Of a DNA stretch of 12,007 bases, positions 8,200 to 12,007 are shown one piece after another. The stretch comes from Acidobacteriota bacterium (GTDB lineage Bacteria > Acidobacteriota > Vicinamibacteria > Vicinamibacterales > Vicinamibacteraceae), in the NCBI GenBank assembly GCA_023429845.1, contig JAEZCY010000335.1:1-12007 (forward strand), in the 5' to 3' direction. The first letter of the stretch is position 1, and the number at the start of each line of letters is the position of its first letter. A program made the translations under genes and the position numbers. Under the pieces are notes generated by a model. The model was not told the origin of the DNA and did not search any database. It saw only the letters and a program-made list of their open reading frames with translations.

Positions 8200-8697
8200 T
8201 CACTCGTCGCGCAACGCGACGTACAGCATCACCGGCGCGCCGACCAGCAGCGCCGCGGCCAGCAGCCACACGCCCAGCCACATTCCGGTGGGCAGCGCCC
8301 AATGCCCGGGCGTGATCGACGCGACGAGCTCCGTGACAACGGCCGGCAGCGCGAGCACGTCGCGCAACCACCACGCGAGGACGCCGGTAAGCGATGCGAG
8401 CACGCCGACGACACAGGCCGCCGCCAGGCCGCTCACCACGGTGATCGGCCGCGCCGCGACCGTGGCCGCTTCGTGTCGCGCGCGCAGTTCGGCTCGCCAC
8501 CACACCTGCCCCGCCGACGGCACGCGCGCCTGCCGAAGGACCTCGGCACGTTCCTCCTGCAGCGACGAGGCGAGCACATGGATCTCGCGACAGCCGTCAC
8601 ACTCGGCAAGATGCTCGAGCACGCTGTCGGGCAGCGCATCGTGCGACATCGCCCGCGTCGCGGCGAGCACGGTCTCTTCGAGCGCACAGGTCCGCAT
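8200..8697 (-). CDS. Zinc-finger (HC2-type) membrane anti-sigma factor
   Basis: This 165-residue protein probably binds and holds inactive the ECF sigma factor encoded just upstream. The N-terminal cytoplasmic domain has the anti-sigma zinc motif H29-x3-C33-x2-C36 (HLAECDGC) in a short helical segment that is typical of zf-HC2/ZAS proteins. Membrane helices are predicted at about 84-112 and 139-161, leaving a short extracytoplasmic loop (about 113-138) and a tiny C-terminal tail. With so small an outer loop it may sense through another protein rather than directly. Its ATG shares one base with the sigma stop (TGATG), so the two are probably translated together in fixed ratio. An open frame continues far upstream, but that part lies inside the sigma gene in another frame and is not protein-like for this family. 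Confidence 0.85.
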   Translation of the reverse strand: MRTCALEETVLAATRAMSHDALPDSVLEHLAECDGCREIHVLASSLQEERAEVLRQARVPSAGQVWWRAELRARHEAATVAARPITVVSGLAAACVVGVLASLTGVLAWWLRDVLALPAVVTELVASITPGHWALPTGMWLGVWLLAAALLVGAPVMLYVALRDE

Positions 8698-9272
8698 CAC
8701 GCATCCCTCCGCTCGCGGCGAGTCGTCCCGGGCAGCAGGGCCGCGAACCGCTGCCGCGCCCGAAACAGCAGCGTCCTGACGCTTCCGGCCCGCAGGCCGA
8801 GCGAGGCGGCGATCTCCTCGTGCGACGACCCTTCGGCGTAGGCAAGCCAGAGCAGCTGTTTGTCGCGGTCCCGCAGCCTGGCGAGCGCGCGCTGCACGTC
8901 GGTGCGGTCGCCCGTGGCGTGGACCGCATCGGCTGCGCCTGGCAGTTCGGCGCCGGCCGGTTCGTCGAGGGACACGGTGAGCGGTCGCACCCGGCGTCGG
9001 GCGTCGCGCACGAGATTGGTGGCAATGCGATACAGGGTGTTGCGCTCGTGCAGATCGCTCTCGTAGCGCGCCGGTGTGCGCAGGAACCGGTAATAGGTCT
9101 CCTGCAGGAGGTCGTCGGCCACATGGCTGTCGCGCGTCAGGCGCCACAGGTACGCCCAGAGCGGCCGCGACGTCCTGTCGTACAACAGGCGGAACTCGTC
9201 CTCGCGGAGCACGAACGCCTCGTCGGCTGCTGACGTCGGGAGCGCAAGGAGGTCGGCGCGCGGCTCGCTCAT
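8697..9272 (-). CDS. RNA polymerase sigma factor, ECF subfamily
   Basis: This 191-residue group 4 sigma factor directs RNA polymerase to a specific promoter set when released from its anti-sigma. Region 2 spans about 26-95, with the core-binding DDLLQETYYRFLR (53-65) and the NTLYRIATNLVRDARRR segment (78-94). Region 4 spans about 127-180, with ALARLRDRDKQLLWLAYAEG and a helix-turn-helix, SHEEIAASLGLRAGSVRTLLFR (150-171), for -35 recognition. There is no long C-terminal extension. The ATG at 9272 was chosen because it follows the previous gene's TGA by one base and has AGGTG just upstream (spacing about 4). The open frame extends to 9428, but that part overlaps the upstream gene. The downstream zf-HC2 gene marks it as anti-sigma controlled. 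Its target promoters cannot be read from sequence alone. Confidence 0.93.
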   Translation of the reverse strand: MSEPRADLLALPTSAADEAFVLREDEFRLLYDRTSRPLWAYLWRLTRDSHVADDLLQETYYRFLRTPARYESDLHERNTLYRIATNLVRDARRRVRPLTVSLDEPAGAELPGAADAVHATGDRTDVQRALARLRDRDKQLLWLAYAEGSSHEEIAASLGLRAGSVRTLLFRARQRFAALLPGTTRRERRDA

Positions 9273-9273
9273 G

Positions 9274-10176
9274 TCACACCTGCGGGACGGATCGGGTGGA
9301 CGCGGCGTCCTGGGCACGGAACAACCCGAGATGGCGCGACAGCGCATACGACAGGCCGGCCGAGACCAGGAACCCGGCGCCGATGGCCATCGCGAGCGCG
9401 CCAAGCACCCGCAGCGGCTGCGCCGCATCGTCGATCACGGTGCGGCTGATGAAGTACAGCGCGATTCCGCCGAGGAGCGTCACGACGCCGACCTGTATGG
9501 ACCACAGGATGCGTGACAGCGGGGCGGCAAGCGGCGCCTGCCGGTGCGCGTCGAGCGCGATCGGCGCCGACTCCAGGAACTGCCGGCCGGCAGGGCTCTC
9601 GATGTAGGACCGCAGGTCATCGCTCGAGGTCAGGCGGTCCAGGATCTTGCTGTGCGTGTCCACCTGCACCCGCGAGACACGTTGCCAGCGGCGATGGTCG
9701 AGCGCCGTGCGCACGAGCCAGCCGAAGCTGAGCGCGACGAGCAGCATGACGGCGCCGATCGACAGCGAGTTGAGCATCTCCCGCCACATCCAGTCCGCGC
9801 GCGGAGGCTGCTGCTCGTGGGGCGTGCCGAGATAGTACGACGGGGAACGCACGATCTCGGGATGAGACGCGAGGAAGCCGGCCACCCGCGGGTACGGCGC
9901 CAGGTACTCCGCATTCGTGAGGAGTGCGGGATCGCGCTGGAGCACTTCGCGCACCGCCGGCGGGTGTTCCGACAGGAGGTCGCGCAGTTGCTGGCGCGTG
10001 GCGTCGGCGTTCTGCTCGGAGACGGCGACAGGCGCCGCGGCCGGGAGGGACGCCGGCTGCGCCGCCGCCCGCTGCGCACAGACCGGCGTGGGCGCCGACG
10101 CCAGACACAGCGCCCCGAGCAGTACTTTCCCGCTGAAGGACCACGCCGCGGGCGCAAGGCGGTGTGTGATGGTCAT
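9274..10176 (-). CDS. Uncharacterised secreted-start, three-helix membrane protein heading the sigma operon
   Basis: I do not recognise a named family. The 300-residue product starts with a likely Sec signal peptide: basic residues, a hydrophobic stretch at 17-27, then a cleavage-like PVCA-Q at 31-35. An Ala/Pro-rich, then helical, extracytoplasmic part follows (about 36-133) with repeated His-Pro and Asp-Pro turns: LSEHPPAV (68-75), RDPALLTN (81-88) and LASHPEIV (102-109). Predicted membrane helices are 134-158, 222-247 and 255-280. The 159-221 loop is Arg-rich at its start (HRRWQR), which puts it in the cytoplasm, and holds SPAGRQFLESAPI (194-206). It is the first gene of the operon, one base before the sigma factor. 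A sensor or envelope-signal role is inference from position and topology only. A shorter protein lacking the signal peptide is possible but no better start is seen. Confidence 0.8.
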   Translation of the reverse strand: MTITHRLAPAAWSFSGKVLLGALCLASAPTPVCAQRAAAQPASLPAAAPVAVSEQNADATRQQLRDLLSEHPPAVREVLQRDPALLTNAEYLAPYPRVAGFLASHPEIVRSPSYYLGTPHEQQPPRADWMWREMLNSLSIGAVMLLVALSFGWLVRTALDHRRWQRVSRVQVDTHSKILDRLTSSDDLRSYIESPAGRQFLESAPIALDAHRQAPLAAPLSRILWSIQVGVVTLLGGIALYFISRTVIDDAAQPLRVLGALAMAIGAGFLVSAGLSYALSRHLGLFRAQDAASTRSVPQV

Positions 10177-10214
10177 GACACGCTAATACGCACGACGAGG
10201 CGCTTGGTTGACAA
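10177..10214 (-). promoter_or_regulatory. Candidate promoter of the membrane protein/sigma operon
   Basis: On the minus strand TATTAG (10188-10183) lies six bases before the ATG at 10176, and TTGTCA (10214-10209) lies 20 bases further upstream. The -10 is a fair match, but the spacer is longer than the usual 16-18, so the pair may not belong together. Start of transcription would fall at or near the ATG, as in leaderless messages; no Shine-Dalgarno is visible. The -35-like box sits in the odd palindrome GTTG-A-CAAC (10207-10215), which could equally be a protein-binding site shared with the divergent porin gene. Confidence 0.25.
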
Positions 10215-10230
10215 CTGCAGCGTGTACGAT
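10208..10230 (+). promoter_or_regulatory. Weak candidate promoter for the divergent porin gene
   Basis: TTGACA at 10208-10213 is a perfect -35 consensus, but the nearest -10-like box, TACGAT at 10225-10230, is only 11 bases away. The alternative -35 TTGGTT (10204-10209) gives a spacer of 15. Neither is convincing for a housekeeping promoter, so this is a pointer rather than a call. The remaining leader to the start codon at 10344 is about 110 bases. Confidence 0.2.
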
Positions 10231-10331
10231 CAGGCGCGCTTCGCGCATCGGCCCACGAGGCCGATCCGCAGCATCGGCCTTGCTCCCGAACCTCCATCCG
10301 GCGCGGGCATGTGCAGGTGATTCTCGCCGGT

Positions 10332-10336
10332 GGAGG
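10332..10336 (+). promoter_or_regulatory. Shine-Dalgarno that selects the GTG start of the porin gene
   Basis: GGAGG lies seven bases before the GTG at 10344, ideal spacing. It falls inside the longer open frame that begins at ATG 10311, which has no comparable site. Starting at GTG also gives a clean signal peptide, so this site decides the start. Confidence 0.75.
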
Positions 10337-10343
10337 TTCCTGC

Positions 10344-11849
10344 GTGTTCCTGCTGCACTCACGTCAACTCACGACCGCGGCCCTCGTGGCGACGGTCGCC
10401 GCCCTTGGCACCCCTGCGCTGGCGCAAGCTCCGGCGCCGGCCACGAAACCTGGCGCACCGTCGGGCTTCACGCTGACTCTTCGCGACACCACGCGCGTGG
10501 AGTCGTGGCGGTTCTTCGAGCCCAACCCCGGCGGAGGCGAGCCGGACTACACGTACCTGGCCAACCGACTGCAGCTGGAGCTCAAGCGCTCCTGGCCGCG
10601 GGTGGACGTCCAGGTGACGGCCCAGCACGTCGGCTTCGCGGGGCTCCCTGACGATGCAACGGGGCCCGGTCCGCTGGGGCTCGGAGCCCTCTACTTCGAT
10701 CAGGGCGGCCGCAGCACCCATCCGCAGCAGCTGTGGCTGCGCTATGCAAACGCCCGTTTCAAGCAGGTGCTTCCCGGCCTCGACGTCACCGTGGGGCGCA
10801 TGGCGTACGCATCCGGCGCGGAGGCGGCAAGCGGCGACGCACGCATCGAGGCCCTCAAGCGACAGCGACTCGATGCGCGGCTCGTGGGCGAGTTCGAGTG
10901 GTCCATATACCAGCGAGGGTTCGACGGACTGCGCGCGGACTGGACACGCGGACCCGTCAAGGTGACGGGCATCGCCTTGCGTCCCACGCAGGGCGGCTTT
11001 GCCAAGGTTGCCGGTCCGACGATCGACGACATCGACGTCTACGGCGCCACCGTGAGCGTGCAGCCAACGTCCCGCCTGCCGCGCACGCAGTTGCAGGGCT
11101 TCGTGCTCCAGTACGACGACGATCGTCGCGTCACCCAGCGCCCCGACAACACGGGCCTCTCCGCTTCGAGGGCCGACGTCGCGATCACCAACTACGGCGG
11201 CACGCTGATCGGCTCCTATCCTGCAGGACCGGGCGCCGCCGATGCCCTCGTATGGGGAGTGCTCCAGCGCGGCGACTGGTACGGACAGGACCACTCGGGC
11301 GCGGCGCTCGCCGTCGAGGGCGGGTACCAGTGGACATCGGCAAAGTGGTCGCCCTGGCTGCGCGCGGGCCTGCTGCACACGAGCGGCGACGAAGACCCGC
11401 GCGACAGTGAGCACGGCACGTTCTTCCCCGTGCTGCCAACGCTGCGCCGCTTCTCGCAGACGACCGTCGTGTCCACGGCCAACGTCAACGACGCGTTCGT
11501 GCAGGTGATGGCGCGTCCGACGCGGCGCGTCGGGCTGCGGCTCGACGTACACGCGCTGCAACTCGACTCGGCGGCCGACCTCTGGTACATCGGCAGCGGC
11601 GCCACCCTCGAGGAGGGCGGCGCATTCGGCTACGCCGGCCGACGGTCCAACGGGTCCCGCAGGCTCGGCACGTCGGTCGAGGCCTCCGCGGACGTGGCGA
11701 TCTCGCCGTTCTGGTCGGTGAACGTCTTTGCCGGCAACGTCAAGGGCGGTCGCGTCGTGACCGGGACGTTCGCCGGCGACAGCCTGTGGTTCGTCTACGC
11801 CGAGCAGGTGCTGCGCCTCGACGACGTGCTGGCACTCCTGAGACGGTAG
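10344..11849 (+). CDS. Alginate export family outer-membrane beta-barrel protein
   Basis: This 501-residue protein is probably an outer-membrane channel of the AlgE-like alginate export family (Alginate_exp); in distant members the substrate is often unknown and need not be alginate. The signal peptide is short basic (HSR), hydrophobic TTAALVATVAALG, then ALA-QA, with likely cleavage after residue 27. The mature part starts with a Pro-rich segment. It then has alternating hydrophobic/polar strands typical of a barrel: RDTTRVESWRFF, DYTYLANRLQLELKRSW, VDVQVTAQHVGF, then LWLRYANARFK followed by the conserved-looking VTVGRM. Repeated aromatic girdle strands run to the C-terminus. The start is GTG with GGAGG seven bases upstream; an ATG at 10311 would add 11 residues that spoil the signal peptide. 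It is transcribed alone, divergently from the sigma operon, and ends just before a hairpin. No alginate synthesis gene is nearby. Confidence 0.85.
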   Translation: MFLLHSRQLTTAALVATVAALGTPALAQAPAPATKPGAPSGFTLTLRDTTRVESWRFFEPNPGGGEPDYTYLANRLQLELKRSWPRVDVQVTAQHVGFAGLPDDATGPGPLGLGALYFDQGGRSTHPQQLWLRYANARFKQVLPGLDVTVGRMAYASGAEAASGDARIEALKRQRLDARLVGEFEWSIYQRGFDGLRADWTRGPVKVTGIALRPTQGGFAKVAGPTIDDIDVYGATVSVQPTSRLPRTQLQGFVLQYDDDRRVTQRPDNTGLSASRADVAITNYGGTLIGSYPAGPGAADALVWGVLQRGDWYGQDHSGAALAVEGGYQWTSAKWSPWLRAGLLHTSGDEDPRDSEHGTFFPVLPTLRRFSQTTVVSTANVNDAFVQVMARPTRRVGLRLDVHALQLDSAADLWYIGSGATLEEGGAFGYAGRRSNGSRRLGTSVEASADVAISPFWSVNVFAGNVKGGRVVTGTFAGDSLWFVYAEQVLRLDDVLALLRR

Positions 11850-11870
11850 GGACGCCTCCCCGAGGCGTCC
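11850..11870 (+). terminator. Perfect 9-bp GC hairpin after the porin gene; terminator or REP-like palindrome
   Basis: GGACGCCTC (11850-11858) and GAGGCGTCC (11862-11870) are exact inverted copies around a CCC loop. The hairpin begins at the base after the porin stop codon (TAG, 11847-11849). GGT before and ACC after can extend the stem by three pairs past a two-base bulge. There is no T-tract on either side, so it is not a classical intrinsic terminator. It could stop transcription in a GC-rich genome, stabilise the 3' end, or be one copy of a dispersed palindromic repeat. Confidence 0.6.
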
Positions 11871-12007
11871 ACCTCCACCGACACGCTTCAATCCACCTTG
11901 GCAGGCGTGCGTCCAGCTCCACGCGGACGCCGCGCCTCCTAGTTCCCCGTGCGTCCCGTCCCGGCCGGACCGGCCGTCGATACAGCCCGACCCGTGGTGG
12001 GCAACGG
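11871..12007. other. Right-end region with no clear gene
   Basis: No plus-strand coding signal is visible after the hairpin. A 15-base odd palindrome, CGGCCGG-A-CCGGCCG, lies at 11962-11976 and may simply reflect base composition. Confidence 0.4.
11939..12007 (-). CDS. Possible C-terminal tail of a minus-strand gene entering from the right
   Basis: Reading leftward from the window edge, 22 codons are open and end in TAG at 11941-11939. They give a Gly/Thr/Pro/Ala-rich tail ending in GTGRTGN. A convergent gene here would fit the hairpin between it and the porin gene. The tail is low-complexity and too short to identify, and chance open frames are common at this GC content. Confidence 0.2.
   Translation of the reverse strand, partial: PLPTTGRAVSTAGPAGTGRTGN

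Noticed and set aside
8698..9147. N-terminal extension of the anti-sigma frame into the sigma gene
   Set aside because: The extension is Arg/Pro-rich out-of-frame sequence of the sigma gene. The ATG at 8697 with TGATG overlap gives a normal anti-sigma length.
1..12007. tRNA, rRNA, CRISPR array, transposase, integrase or phage genes
   Set aside because: Looked for by eye on both strands. No regularly spaced repeats, cloverleaf-like sequences, mobile-element proteins or attachment-site duplications were seen.

Overview
The window is about 12 kb of very GC-rich bacterial DNA. Genes are tightly packed, start codons often overlap stop codons, and there is strong GC bias at third codon positions. 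A lipid- or outer-membrane-type porin (alginate export family) shows a Gram-negative envelope. Gene content, codon use and the ECF-operon style suggest an acidobacterium, possibly Vicinamibacteria. That assignment is inference from general resemblance; no rRNA or other marker gene is present.

Layout, left to right. (1) Positions 1-6735, minus strand: a two-gene AddAB-type double-strand-break repair operon. The AddB-like nuclease subunit comes first in transcription, and its stop overlaps the start of the AddA-like UvrD-family helicase-nuclease by ATGA. The helicase runs off the left edge inside its C-terminal nuclease domain. (2) Positions 6854-8148, plus strand: a divergently transcribed pair, an Sfp-type 4'-phosphopantetheinyl transferase followed 14 bases later by a small DUF2721 membrane protein. 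(3) Positions 8200-10176, minus strand: a compact three-gene operon of a signal-peptide-bearing multi-pass membrane protein of unknown function, an ECF sigma factor and a zinc-finger (HC2-type) membrane anti-sigma factor. Junctions are 1 base apart or overlap by 1 base. (4) Positions 10344-11849, plus strand: an alginate-export-family outer-membrane beta-barrel, divergent from the sigma operon and best started at a GTG with a clear Shine-Dalgarno. (5) Right end: a perfect 9-bp GC-rich hairpin directly after the porin stop, then about 140 bases with no clear gene except a possible C-terminal tail of a minus-strand gene entering from the right.

Working together: AddA and AddB would form a heterodimeric helicase-nuclease that resects DNA ends for RecA. 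The membrane protein, sigma and anti-sigma would form an envelope-signal transcription switch, whose output could include its own operon or the divergent porin (inference). The phosphopantetheinyl transferase would activate carrier proteins encoded elsewhere, since no PKS, NRPS or ACP gene is visible here. No tRNA, rRNA, CRISPR array, transposase or phage gene was seen. I find no convincing new system. The most interesting items are the unknown membrane protein fused into the sigma operon, the repeat-expanded linker in AddB, and the palindrome at 11850-11870.
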